Origin: Bradyrhizobium prioriisuperbiae
GTDB taxonomy: Bacteria > Pseudomonadota > Alphaproteobacteria > Rhizobiales > Xanthobacteraceae
DNA: 64,000 nucleotides
Reading direction: 5' to 3'
NCBI RefSeq assembly: GCF_032397745.1
Contig: NZ_CP135921.1
Coordinates: forward strand, 7,862,501 to 7,926,500
The notes beneath the pieces are model-generated. The model was not told the DNA's origin and ran no database searches. It worked only from the letters and a program-made list of their open reading frames with translations. Positions within the stretch are counted from its first letter, which is position 1. Each line of letters begins with the position of its first letter. Positions 10,701 through 17,845 of this stretch are shown here, one piece after another. A program made the translations under genes and the position numbers.

Positions 10701-12538
10701 CGGGTCGCCTCAGCTTGATCGTACTGCGATGCGTCGAAGTCAAGTTGAGCAAATTGTTGGCCGATCTCAACCGTAACGCTCGCATTAACTTGATCAGGCC
10801 TCTGTGTTGCCTCATAACCAAGATCAACGATAACCCCGTCAAATCCAACAGGACAGAGATGGGAAACACCTTGCACAATTTGCGCCCTGACCTGGTCTAC
10901 CACCGATCTGATGCTTGCATCCTGCTTCACGATTATTTTCAAAAGACCATCGCGCGACTCATCCTTATCGATTCCGCGAATTCCAAGTAGAACTTCATCC
11001 GCGGCACATGCGCGGCTTAGAAGAATTCCTAGTGCGCTCAGTACCGAGACGCCGCGGTCTGCAACTGAGATAGTCGGGTATAAGGCCCACGCAATTTCCA
11101 GAATGTTCGGCAATGGGCGCCTTTCGCCTCGAACGCAGGGCTCCCTGGGCCGACGACGCCCGTCACTCGGGAATTTACCGACTTGCGGATTAGGTTGGAG
11201 CTCTACATCGATGGAAACTGGCACCTCCGGCCATGTGCGCCGAACCAGTTGCTCACTCACGCAAGAGTCTGCCGCGTCCTCACCTTCCCCCTGAGATAGG
11301 CCGCTGGCTAAGATCGACACCAGATGGTCGACGTCGGCATCCGAATAGTGCGCACGCTTGTAATTGATATCGAGCTCAATCGCCCCTGCCGCCGACCATT
11401 CTTTCACAACGACGTAGAGAGGAAACAGCTGGCAGCCGACGTAACATTCTTCAACTGACGGGCCATGATCGCCAATCCGCGCTGCTTGCGTTAGGTCCGT
11501 GTTGTATACGTTTATGCAAGCTTGAAACAACTGCCCGCCTGCTCGACTGTCTGACAGCTCCCGGACGAGAAGATCGAACGGAAATCGTTGATGTCGATAG
11601 CATTTAGCAACGGTGCCTTGAACCCGTTGATACAATGCTGCGATGGACTCACCCGCTTTGAACTGAATTCTAACCGGCATGGTGCTAGTGAACATACCAA
11701 AGGAGCGTTTCTGAACGCCAACACGATTTAATACAGGCATGCCGATTACAATATCGGTGGCCTTTTGAAATTCCGCCACATACAGAAAGAGCTTGGCTGT
11801 AAGAAGCGAGCCCAATGACACCTTGAGATCGCGCGCCGCCTGCCGCAGAGCCCGCGCACGCTCCGGCGCTATCGACACCTTTCGCTGCACTCCGAGGATC
11901 CCTGCGCGATCGACAGGACAGAGCTGAAACCCTTTGAGTTCACGTAACCAGAATATTTTGCCCTCTTGGCATTGCGGCGACTGCAGATAACTGAGTTCCT
12001 TGCCTGCAAATTCGAAATAAGACGGGCCCTTCTCTATTTGATCGCCTGAGCCATTGTAAGCCGCCGTCACAAAGGACGCCACGAGCTGCATCGACCAACC
12101 GTCGCAAATCAAATGATGGCAGTTGACCAAATAGCCACACACGTCCTCCGAAATTCGGAAGAACGAAACGCGCATTAAAGGAGACTCAATAAGCTCGAAT
12201 GGACGCCGAGCCTCAATGTCGCGCCACCTTTCGAAGGCCAGCCTGGAGTTCTCGATTGCGGAGAAGTCGACAATATTAATCGCGAGCGCTGCGCAATCGG
12301 CGACGTACTGCTTTGGCTCGCCGGCATCGGATCGAACGAGCCGTATCCTGGTTGTCGCATACACGTCGGACAGCTGATTGAAGGCCAATCTCAATCGTTC
12401 AAAATCCAGGCTGATTGCGTAGGTGACTGACCCGGCCAGATTGTGGATCGGCGTTCCGGGATACAGTTGCTCCACCAGCCAGATGCGCTTTTGTGGATGC
12501 GTAAGAGAACGCAACGAAGCCTGAGGCTGTCCAATCAT
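4772..12538 (-). CDS. NRPS, C-(C half)-A-PCP-C-A-PCP-TE with Cys thioesterase
   Basis: A 2588-aa dimodular synthetase. Approximate domains by residue: C1 10-440 (intact HHLICDG); a C-terminal half of a second condensation fold 480-640 with no His motif; A1 660-1145; PCP1 with GGDSIKVL at about 1195; C2 1265-1700 (HDSALDG, catalytic second His replaced by Asp); A2 1715-2210; PCP2 with GGNSLKAM at about 2264; TE 2310-2565. By eye, the pocket of A1 reads DVWHFSLID(K), close to the Ser code, and that of A2 reads DVWELTADD(K), a diaminobutyrate/diaminopropionate-type code. The TE nucleophile elbow is GHCSGA, with Cys2392 (codon 5363-5365) in place of Ser, and the His is in GGHYF. An N-terminal C domain implies acylation of Ser by a carrier-bound acyl group. 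The SbnA/SbnB genes downstream match A2. Confidence 0.93.
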   Translation of the reverse strand: MIGQPQASLRSLTHPQKRIWLVEQLYPGTPIHNLAGSVTYAISLDFERLRLAFNQLSDVYATTRIRLVRSDAGEPKQYVADCAALAINIVDFSAIENSRLAFERWRDIEARRPFELIESPLMRVSFFRISEDVCGYLVNCHHLICDGWSMQLVASFVTAAYNGSGDQIEKGPSYFEFAGKELSYLQSPQCQEGKIFWLRELKGFQLCPVDRAGILGVQRKVSIAPERARALRQAARDLKVSLGSLLTAKLFLYVAEFQKATDIVIGMPVLNRVGVQKRSFGMFTSTMPVRIQFKAGESIAALYQRVQGTVAKCYRHQRFPFDLLVRELSDSRAGGQLFQACINVYNTDLTQAARIGDHGPSVEECYVGCQLFPLYVVVKEWSAAGAIELDINYKRAHYSDADVDHLVSILASGLSQGEGEDAADSCVSEQLVRRTWPEVPVSIDVELQPNPQVGKFPSDGRRRPREPCVRGERRPLPNILEIAWALYPTISVADRGVSVLSALGILLSRACAADEVLLGIRGIDKDESRDGLLKIIVKQDASIRSVVDQVRAQIVQGVSHLCPVGFDGVIVDLGYEATQRPDQVNASVTVEIGQQFAQLDFDASQYDQAEATRICARVAHVLRMVAESPAAVIAEVEVVCESEKQLLLDAFNSTDAAYPEDQTIVQLFDAAVARNPDRPAIYSNTATLSYSELHRRANGFARLLRDRGIRRGAIVPIMLERSAELLIGILGILKAGAAYLPIDPSYPVARIQFILADCSAACLVSRVGSTADLVGFDLVEVGLDEETVGPVDEMAGARDLAYVCYTSGSTGQPKGAMIEHRSLVNRLHWMQRKYPLTHKDVLLQKTSISFDVSVWELLWWALAGASLCLAKQGDERNPEELVKRIDEFHVTVIHFVPSMLQAFLNHLESWADLHPLRSLRRVFASGEALGPDQVGAFNRLFGGSVSLTNLYGPTEATIDVTYHDCSGTGPCDRVPIGRPIDNTYLRVLSPGCKLQPIHAPGELYIGGIGVARGYLHRDELTAQRFIIDPYSPTERLYRTGDVARWLPNGEVEYLGRNDDQVKVRGYRIEIGEIESTLRNHPAVKDAVVAVRKSNLGTDSLHGFVVLKSECSEGAFQEFLTASLPSFMVPTSISQIKSIPVGPSGKADRVALLGLSPTSIGEEPSTPLEGLLVQVWRDVLEAPEIGVSDNFFASGGDSIKVLSVVSKVKLYGKAVSAEDVYRNPTVRELASVVREATTNSIQSNESPFALLRAEDRARVPGWAEDAYPLSWLQHGLIFQSHLIRESPLYHDVFSYQIKGVFDRGAFEVAVSKLCQANTIIRTSYRLSGVSEPIQIVHPNIPLPLTIRDLRGLAAVQQGEIIEADIRSIRDKNFDWENTGLVGFHIHVLNESEYTYTIDFHDSALDGWSVNLIHRDLFKYYYAALDGRVDPPGRPASTFRQFIAIERSVSKDRQHKAYWDSVLAGSSCLRLPRWGNAKRAASTKVNVHHVSDDVGLSNDIKKVAARLGVPVKTVLLAAHVYVLSLLTSERDIVTGYEYGVRPELQDSANVIGLFLNTLPFRMEVKEGMTWQDIILSAYRTEVDFIAYRRYPMAKIKEDRKSRGPLFETVFNFTHFHILTELQNLPGFKMMDVMVRAETEFPFRFECSIHPFTNVILLWIHFHADVFEKTQIERIGQYYVRCLEEIVHNPALLPDAGKVIGAVECQEQLSGFNREKQSIPRECFHTLFERRAASHPDRIAIVCGRNEWTYSELDQAANRIAGAIYARTRGEAIVVGVSMKRSAMWVASVIACFKTRCAYLPIDDSYPLQRREEMLSKSGATVIVAISEEEGSEFIRTVVGRGGILVIFAEHQIGAGTIHAPVVDVSHDDLAYLMFTSGSTGSPKGAMVRHGGMLNHLFAKVSCLGMSEGDVIGQNASQSFDVSLWQMLAGLLVGARVVIVEQDELLDIRRFIARLRTTEVSVLEVVPSYLAVLLDHCESGQVEFDSLRWLLVTGEHVRARVLERWFGKFPRIPIVNAYGPTEASDDICHHVMISPPPGERVPVGRPLPNLNVYVLHQLRREIVPIGTVGEVCVSGIGVGAGYVNDPARTAAVFVEDPFKPGQPMYKTGDLGRWNPDGTLELVGRVDEQVKVRGNRVELGDVEANLLRCPGVVGAAAVHDEVRQSLAAFVVAQWQVRPREVRRQLSFNLPEHMVPSRIIQLDELPLSENGKIAKQKLSDLLQGLEDEIVPISPPTTALELELSTVWSELLEVDAKRINRNSNFFELGGNSLKAMELVMRLQDRFSINDVFKYPELDELARRIEYNFGEDEERLLIEFYASSAERVAIIGFTYAGGHAANFKPLFDAISAQRTDLSCYAVEVPRKVPIVEDVTAVAQRCAREIQENIRVPVVLWGHCSGAALALEVARQLESYQVDVRLVILGGKLINTPVVSKIRRHLKQALSLLLPVSAETMSPKQIKRWMIYRSGFDGFDSLGETEAQIIIEAFRQDAVAAARFFDRASTYPSTTKVKSPILAVVTRDDPLTRSYRKRHENWRMFSDRVGLVVLKNGGHYFIKTRPKEAADIVVRALRRLGTDPTDRELTSVAVELSAVV

Positions 12539-12631
12539 CGGTGTCCCAACGTAGTGCGACCTAGAAAGAAAAGACGCGAAAGCACGTCCGTTCTAACGAA
12601 CAGCTCACCGCACGCCACAGATATCCGCCCC

Positions 12632-12651
12632 GCACGGCTCTGAAGCCGTGC
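12632..12651. other. Perfect 8-bp stem-loop between radical SAM and NRPS genes
   Basis: GCACGGCT and AGCCGTGC form a perfect 8-bp stem around a 4-nt loop, 23 bp beyond the radical SAM stop codon and about 95 bp before the NRPS start. No run of T follows on the minus strand, so it is not a standard Rho-independent terminator. It could be an mRNA-stabilising or attenuating hairpin that sets the ratio of the two products. Confidence 0.5.
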
Positions 12652-12674
12652 GCTAGCGGGCAAGAACATGAAAG

Positions 12675-13949
12675 CTATTGCTTCAAAGCGCCTGGTTCGA
12701 TTGAGGGAAGCTCGACCACAGAGTTTTTAACGAAGAGATAGTCAATATCTCGCGTCTCTCGGAACGTTAGATCGAAATTGCTATTACGGCTCTCTCGATT
12801 AAACGCTGTTCGCTTTTTTAACGTTCTTGTGAGGCGATACCAGCGCGCAGCAATCTCCGCTGGCTGGACTTGCGCTTCGAACTCAGCAGCAGGCGCGCCA
12901 GAGATTGCGCTGTATCCGTTGTGTTGCACGTTGTCTATGTAAGGCTCGTCTTTGAAGAACGCTTGAAGATCATTGAACATGGCCTCCGTCTCTCCTGGGA
13001 AGCCAACTATGATGTCGACACCCAGGTATAACTCAGGGCACGCCTGCTTTAATCGTACGACGGCTTCATAGATCCTGGAGAATGGGATGCCTCCCCTTCC
13101 CATTCTGACCAGCAACTCATCATTATTGTGTTGCATGCCAACATGAAGCTGCTGAACCAAGCCGCGATTGCACATCGAAATGATTGCATCCGTATATTCG
13201 ACCAGCCATCGATGGTCGAGATTGCCGAACTGGAATTTGAGCTGCGGATGTCGGGCAGCAATTTCTTCCACAAACTCAATGATTGTGGTTCCCACATCAG
13301 TCCCGTAAGCGAAGGTATCCTCGCCCATCAGGAATATGGTCTTGTAGCCTGCGGCGACGCCGGCATCTATCTGCCTGTATAAGTCGGCCGCCGGAATGCT
13401 GCGAATCTTTCCTTTCGCCTTATGAATCACACAGAACGTGCATTTGCGGATACATCCATCAGCGACCTTGACGTGAAGGATGCGATCCTCCTCTCTGACG
13501 ATGGTGTCGTGATGCGGCTTCAGAATGTTAACTGGTTGAAGCTTCTTAAACGGCACCTGGGCCTTGATAATTTCATCTAATGAGGCCTCGCCGCTGAGCT
13601 GCACTAGCGTTCCTCGAAAGCCCTTCTTCCATTCCGCCGCATGCGTCGTAGGAATGCATCCTGTCATCACCAGTTCGCCGGCAAAATTGGCTTCGTCGAG
13701 ATCTCCGAGCAGCTTTTTCACTTTTTCCAGCATCATATTGTGGAAACCGCATCCACTGATGACAACCATATCGACGTCAAACGTATCCGAGATGATCCAA
13801 TTGTTGGCCATGAAGTACTTTTCTAGGGTCGAATAGTACTGAACGTGGCGCTCACAGTTGGTGTTGTTGGTAATAATGGCGACAGTTCGTGGCACCAAGA
13901 CGCTAGACAGCTCCGCTTCTTGTTCACCTCGGATTTCAACTGCAGGCAT
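12675..13949 (-). CDS. MiaB/RimO-like radical SAM methylthiotransferase-family protein
   Basis: A 424-aa radical SAM protein. The core carries CIRKCTFC (CxxxCxxC, about residue 162), the [4Fe-4S] site that cleaves S-adenosylmethionine. The N-terminal 130 residues resemble the UPF0004 domain of methylthiotransferases, with three cysteines in NTNCERH, ISGCGFH and MTGCIPTTH placed to bind a second cluster. MiaB and RimO insert sulfur and a methyl group into unactivated C-H bonds of tRNA or ribosomal protein S12. The C-terminus (after about residue 370) does not look like the TRAM RNA-binding domain those enzymes carry, and the gene heads an NRPS operon. A small-molecule or carrier-bound substrate is therefore inferred. 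AAGGGAGAAGG precedes the ATG. Confidence 0.85.
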   Translation of the reverse strand: MPAVEIRGEQEAELSSVLVPRTVAIITNNTNCERHVQYYSTLEKYFMANNWIISDTFDVDMVVISGCGFHNMMLEKVKKLLGDLDEANFAGELVMTGCIPTTHAAEWKKGFRGTLVQLSGEASLDEIIKAQVPFKKLQPVNILKPHHDTIVREEDRILHVKVADGCIRKCTFCVIHKAKGKIRSIPAADLYRQIDAGVAAGYKTIFLMGEDTFAYGTDVGTTIIEFVEEIAARHPQLKFQFGNLDHRWLVEYTDAIISMCNRGLVQQLHVGMQHNNDELLVRMGRGGIPFSRIYEAVVRLKQACPELYLGVDIIVGFPGETEAMFNDLQAFFKDEPYIDNVQHNGYSAISGAPAAEFEAQVQPAEIAARWYRLTRTLKKRTAFNRESRNSNFDLTFRETRDIDYLFVKNSVVELPSIEPGALKQ

Positions 13950-14335
13950 CGGCCTTCTCCCTTGCGTGACAACTCGATCACTGGCGGCACTGGCTCAGCG
14001 GCGGATTAGAATTCACACGGTGTGGGCTCCTGCACCATGGCAGCTCACCTCCGCAACGGGGTTAAAAGCCACCGCGCAGCGTTTGCACACCATGGCGCAG
14101 AACTGATTAGCCTGCGCGAAGCAACAATTCCTCAGAGCTCGACAAACAAAATCGAGATAAAGCGAAAAACATTCAATCGGGATCGGGAGGCGCCAAAGCG
14201 CGTCGAAAGCGAAGAGCTCGCACTAGGAGATCAGTGCCCTCCATCTTCCCGGCAATAACGCAAGGGACATGCCTTCTAGATCGAAACGCACCGTCCCCAC
14301 CCAAAGTAGCCACTTTTCGCGTCGAGGTCGTTTCT
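13950..14335. other. Divergent intergenic region, no gene
   Basis: This is most of the space between the radical SAM gene (-) and the nitrilase gene (+). No coding frame is credible. It should hold the minus-strand promoter of the NRPS unit. The short word CACCATGGC occurs twice about 53 bp apart (near 14034 and 14087), which is suggestive but weak. Confidence 0.35.
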
Positions 14336-14372
14336 CTTGAAAGTATACATCTCATATTTTCTCACTTTCAAG
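14336..14372. promoter_or_regulatory. Perfect 9-bp inverted repeat, possible activator site
   Basis: CTTGAAAGT (14336-14344) and ACTTTCAAG (14364-14372) are exact reverse complements separated by 19 bp. The repeat ends immediately upstream of a predicted -35 box, the usual position for an activator operator. No regulator gene is present in the window, so the binding protein would be encoded elsewhere. Confidence 0.45.
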
Positions 14373-14400
14373 TTGATTCCCGTCATGAGCGAGATATTAT
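14373..14400 (+). promoter_or_regulatory. Predicted sigma70-type promoter of the nitrilase-ligase-amidohydrolase unit
   Basis: TTGATT (14373-14378) and TATTAT (14395-14400) are separated by 16 bp and match four and five positions of the -35 and -10 consensus. The expected start of transcription is about 14407, giving a leader of about 65 nt to the ATG at 14474. Confidence 0.45.
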
Positions 14401-14473
14401 TTTGGTACAAGCCGTCAGATGGAAATGCATCGCTCTCAGATCCTCATAGAAAAGTGCGGAGCCAAGGGAACTC

Positions 14474-15286
14474 ATGGCTGAGAGTGCTTTGAGGATAGGA
14501 TTGGTTGCAGCTCCGTTTCCAGCGTCGTTCGAACAAGCGCTTAAATACGTTGAGCGCTACGTTCACATGGCTGCGAGAGGAAACGCAAAAATTGTCTGTT
14601 TTCCAGAGTCATACGTTCCAGGCATGCGAGGTATAGACGAGCCGGTTGAAGCTCACGCGCCTGACAAACTCTTATATGCCATCAGCTTCGCCCAAGACCT
14701 CGCACGAGAGACAAATACGGCTTTGATCTTACCGATGGATCGGGATTGCCGAGGCTCAATCCAGAATGTTGCCGCGGTGATCTCACCTCACGGTGAGTTG
14801 CTGGGATACCAGACAAAGAACCAGCTTGATCCATGCGAGGACGATATTTTTGTGCCGGGCACGGACCGACGCGTTTTCGACCTGTTCGGCATAACCATCG
14901 GTATCAGCATTTGTCATGAAGGCTTCCGCTATCCCGAAACCGTGCGTTGGGCCGCTGTGCGCGGTGCGCTCATCGTATTTCATCCGCATTGTACGGGGAG
15001 TAACAAGACCGGAATCCGACCAACTGAATGGCAAGGTCGGGATAACGATTACTATGAACATGCAATGATGTGTCGCGCGTTAGAGAACAACGTCTATTTT
15101 GCCAGCATAAACTACGGATTCACGTTTCCGCAGTCTGCGACCTGCGTGATCGCGCCAGATGGCAGATGCATCGCGCAACAGCCCTACGGCGAACCCGGCT
15201 TACTGGTTGCAGATATCGACCTCGAAGCCGCCAGCCGGCGGCTCGCACTTCGATATAGTCCAAGGACTTACCCTGGGGAGCCGTAA
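14474..15286 (+). CDS. Carbon-nitrogen hydrolase (nitrilase superfamily)
   Basis: A 270-aa member of the nitrilase superfamily, which hydrolyses or forms amide and nitrile C-N bonds through a Glu-Lys-Cys triad. All three residues are in place: Glu in VCFPESYVPG, Lys in YQTKNQLD and Cys in ISICHEGFRYPE. The length is that of aliphatic amidases and beta-ureidopropionase-like enzymes rather than of multi-domain forms. AAGGGAA precedes the ATG. It heads a plus-strand unit with an acyl ligase and an amidohydrolase. In a cluster that builds a short peptide, a role in removing or swapping an amide cap is plausible, but the substrate is unknown. Confidence 0.88.
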   Translation: MAESALRIGLVAAPFPASFEQALKYVERYVHMAARGNAKIVCFPESYVPGMRGIDEPVEAHAPDKLLYAISFAQDLARETNTALILPMDRDCRGSIQNVAAVISPHGELLGYQTKNQLDPCEDDIFVPGTDRRVFDLFGITIGISICHEGFRYPETVRWAAVRGALIVFHPHCTGSNKTGIRPTEWQGRDNDYYEHAMMCRALENNVYFASINYGFTFPQSATCVIAPDGRCIAQQPYGEPGLLVADIDLEAASRRLALRYSPRTYPGEP

Positions 15287-15333
15287 CGTTATCGCCTCTC
15301 ACCCTAAGCAGTGACGTAAAGCCAGAGGTGAAG

Positions 15334-16914
15334 ATGCCCTTTGAGGTCGACCTGAACAACGTGATCCCCGCCCTTCGCGCGGGCGGAGATAACTACATTG
15401 AGTTCTATGAACCGGGCGGCGTTCTTCGGAAAACAATTAGCGAGATCAGCATCGACGTCATAACGGCGGAACGCTCGCTCGATTTTCTTGCCCTACCTCC
15501 GCGAGCTCGTATCGGAATTACCGGTGCGACCAATTACCAGTGGCTGGTCACCGACCTAGCATGTCTTGCCAAAGGTAATATCACGATTCCTTTCGATCCG
15601 GACGTCACCTGGGATCGCCATCGGATAACGGAGCAACTCCAGCTAGACGCACTGTTCACTGATCGCCCCGAATATATTCAAGGCAATCATCGCGCGCACA
15701 CTTTCGCAAGCATTTGCGGGGACGACATCCAGCAAACGGAGACCTCCGTGCCTGCGTTCTGGGATGCTGACGAACCATTCACGGCTACATTTACATCTGG
15801 GACAACCGGAAGCCCAAAGGGAATTCTCGTCAAAAAGCGATGTTTTGATGATCAGTTTGTCAATGCAGTGCAGATGTTTTCGGTCGATGAGAATGACAAA
15901 ATGCTCGTGTTCTTGCCATTCCACATCTACCTAGAGAGATGTTTCGTCTATCTTGCGATTCTACGCGGTTTTAATGTCGTTTGTGCGCCGCCGCGCTTTA
16001 TCCCAAAGGTACTGAGAACCGCTGGTTTCACATTCTCGGTTGGCGTTCCACAATTCTTCTCCAGCCTGCGAGATCTGTTCCTCGCCCAGGCAAGAGAGAA
16101 TGGACGACTTCGTCTTCTCTTCGAACTGCGTATGCTCGCCCATCGCTTCGGACTTGGCGGACTTTTAAGGAGGCCTTTTCCCCCTTTCCAAAGGATGTTG
16201 GGAGGACGTGCACGTTTCTTTCTCACGGGGTCGGCATCATGTCCACTTGATGTACTGGCGTTTTTTCGCGACGCTGGAATCCCGCTCTACGAGGGGTACG
16301 GTATGAGCGAGATCGCTGGGCTGATAGCTCTGAATTATCCCGGAAACGTCAGGCTAGGAACTGTCGGAAAGCTTTTTCCAAACAAAGAGCTCAAGTTCAC
16401 GGCTGACAATCAAATACTGGTTCGCGGGCCGAACGTAGCAAATTCACAATATTGGCTCGCAGACGAACAAGAGAACGCAAGCACATTTCTGCCGGACGGA
16501 TGGGTCGCTACCGGAGATGTCGGCCATATCGATCGTGACGGTTACCTGACACTCGACGGCAGGGTCAAGGACGTCATCGTCCTCTCTACTGGTCAGAAGG
16601 TGCAACCCGCTCCGATAGAGGCTCAGCTCAACCAAATCGTCGGTGTGGACAATAGTGTAGTACTCGGTACCGCAAGGCCCTACTTGGTCGCACTCATCGC
16701 AGCAAAGAGAGACCAACTTGACGAGCACGCAATTGAAGAGCGAATTCGGCGGATCAACGAAACAAGACCAGACAGCGAACGGGTTAAGCGATTCCGGATT
16801 CTAAATGATACATTTAGCGCCGAAAACGGCTTGCTAAATGCCTCGCTGAAGCTCGATCGAAAAAGAGTTGTGTCAACGTATACAAATCTCATACAGCAGT
16901 TGTATGAAACATGA
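15334..16914 (+). CDS. AMP-dependent acyl ligase (acyl-CoA/acyl-ACP synthetase)
   Basis: An ANL-superfamily adenylating enzyme of 526 aa. The phosphate-binding A3 loop TFTSGTTGSPKG, the YEGYGMSE motif, the ATP-binding TGDVGHID and the hinge/DGRVKD stretch are in order. The final Lys (LNASLKLDRKRV) is near the end, as in long-chain fatty acid ligases. It activates a carboxylic acid as acyl-AMP and loads it on CoA or a carrier protein. AGAGG at 15324-15328 fits the ATG at 15334, although a GTG six bases earlier is in frame. The stop codon overlaps the next gene (ATGA). It may provide the acyl group condensed by the first NRPS C domain. Confidence 0.87.
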   Translation: MPFEVDLNNVIPALRAGGDNYIEFYEPGGVLRKTISEISIDVITAERSLDFLALPPRARIGITGATNYQWLVTDLACLAKGNITIPFDPDVTWDRHRITEQLQLDALFTDRPEYIQGNHRAHTFASICGDDIQQTETSVPAFWDADEPFTATFTSGTTGSPKGILVKKRCFDDQFVNAVQMFSVDENDKMLVFLPFHIYLERCFVYLAILRGFNVVCAPPRFIPKVLRTAGFTFSVGVPQFFSSLRDLFLAQARENGRLRLLFELRMLAHRFGLGGLLRRPFPPFQRMLGGRARFFLTGSASCPLDVLAFFRDAGIPLYEGYGMSEIAGLIALNYPGNVRLGTVGKLFPNKELKFTADNQILVRGPNVANSQYWLADEQENASTFLPDGWVATGDVGHIDRDGYLTLDGRVKDVIVLSTGQKVQPAPIEAQLNQIVGVDNSVVLGTARPYLVALIAAKRDQLDEHAIEERIRRINETRPDSERVKRFRILNDTFSAENGLLNASLKLDRKRVVSTYTNLIQQLYET

Positions 16915-17819
16915 TCATAGATGCTCATGCGCACGTCGCCGACCTCTCGTTGTTCCCAACGCATTTTCTGAATGGCATGATGGAGGTTTTGCGACAGCGG
17001 GCCCTCGACGAGCAGGGGGTTACGTTGCAAACAACTCTGTTGGAGCGGATCGCCAAGCATCAACTTAGCGATCCTGAGTGCACAAAACTACTTTCGGAAA
17101 TGAAAATTGCGCGAATAGATAAGACTGTTTTGCTCATTGCTGATTTCGGCTTCGGCGAGGAAGATAGTGGGTCGTCCTTGAAAAGCCTCTACCATCAATA
17201 CTCGAAGGTCCTTCAAGCCAATCCGGACAAATTTGTCGTCTTCGGCGGAACAGATCCGCGGCGAGGACAATGGGCCGTGGATCTGTTTGAACATGGAATT
17301 ACACAATTAGGCTTTCGCGGCCTAAAGCTGTATCCCCCATGCGGATACGATCTCGACGATCCGTCTTTGGATCCATACTATGAGTTGTGCCGTGCGCACG
17401 GGATTCCTGTCCTGGCCCACACCGGCCCCTCCCTCAGATCGATGCAGGGAGATCAGCGATATCCCCTCTCGATCTTGCGAGCGGCTGATCGGTTTCCAAG
17501 CGTCAAGTTTATTTTGGGGCATGCAGCGTTCCAGAGCTTTGAAACGAACCCTTCGATCGCGGTGCAACGACGGAACGTGTATTTAGAAACCTCTGGATTC
17601 CAACGTCTCCTCGATAGTGTAGAAGCTATTCGCAATCACCTACGGACGCTTTTCGACACTATTCCACATCAGGTCGTCTTTGGCACCGATTGGCCCGTGT
17701 TCAACATCCGGGCAACGCAACGCGATTGGGTCTTATTTTTTGAGAACCTCAATGTTCTTAGTCGTGCCGAGAAAGAGCGCTTCTTTTATCTCAATGCTCA
17801 AGAGGCACTCGGTCACTAA
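16911..17819 (+). CDS. Amidohydrolase_2-family metal hydrolase
   Basis: A 302-aa TIM-barrel hydrolase of the amidohydrolase_2 (ACMSD/TIM-phosphohydrolase-like) family. Metal-binding signatures are DAHAHV at the N-terminus, the lysine strand RGLKLYPP, VLAHTGP, FILGHAAF and the C-terminal GTDWPVF with the catalytic Asp. Members hydrolyse amides, lactones and imines or decarboxylate. The start codon overlaps the ligase stop by four bases, so the two are translationally coupled. The role in the pathway is unknown. Confidence 0.86.
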   Translation: MIIDAHAHVADLSLFPTHFLNGMMEVLRQRALDEQGVTLQTTLLERIAKHQLSDPECTKLLSEMKIARIDKTVLLIADFGFGEEDSGSSLKSLYHQYSKVLQANPDKFVVFGGTDPRRGQWAVDLFEHGITQLGFRGLKLYPPCGYDLDDPSLDPYYELCRAHGIPVLAHTGPSLRSMQGDQRYPLSILRAADRFPSVKFILGHAAFQSFETNPSIAVQRRNVYLETSGFQRLLDSVEAIRNHLRTLFDTIPHQVVFGTDWPVFNIRATQRDWVLFFENLNVLSRAEKERFFYLNAQEALGH

Positions 17820-17845
17820 GCGGGTTTGTGTCCAGTTAACAGGCC

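Noticed and set aside
12632..12651. Hairpin considered as a Rho-independent terminator for the radical SAM gene
   Set aside because: No T tract follows the stem on the minus strand, so it is listed only as a stem-loop.
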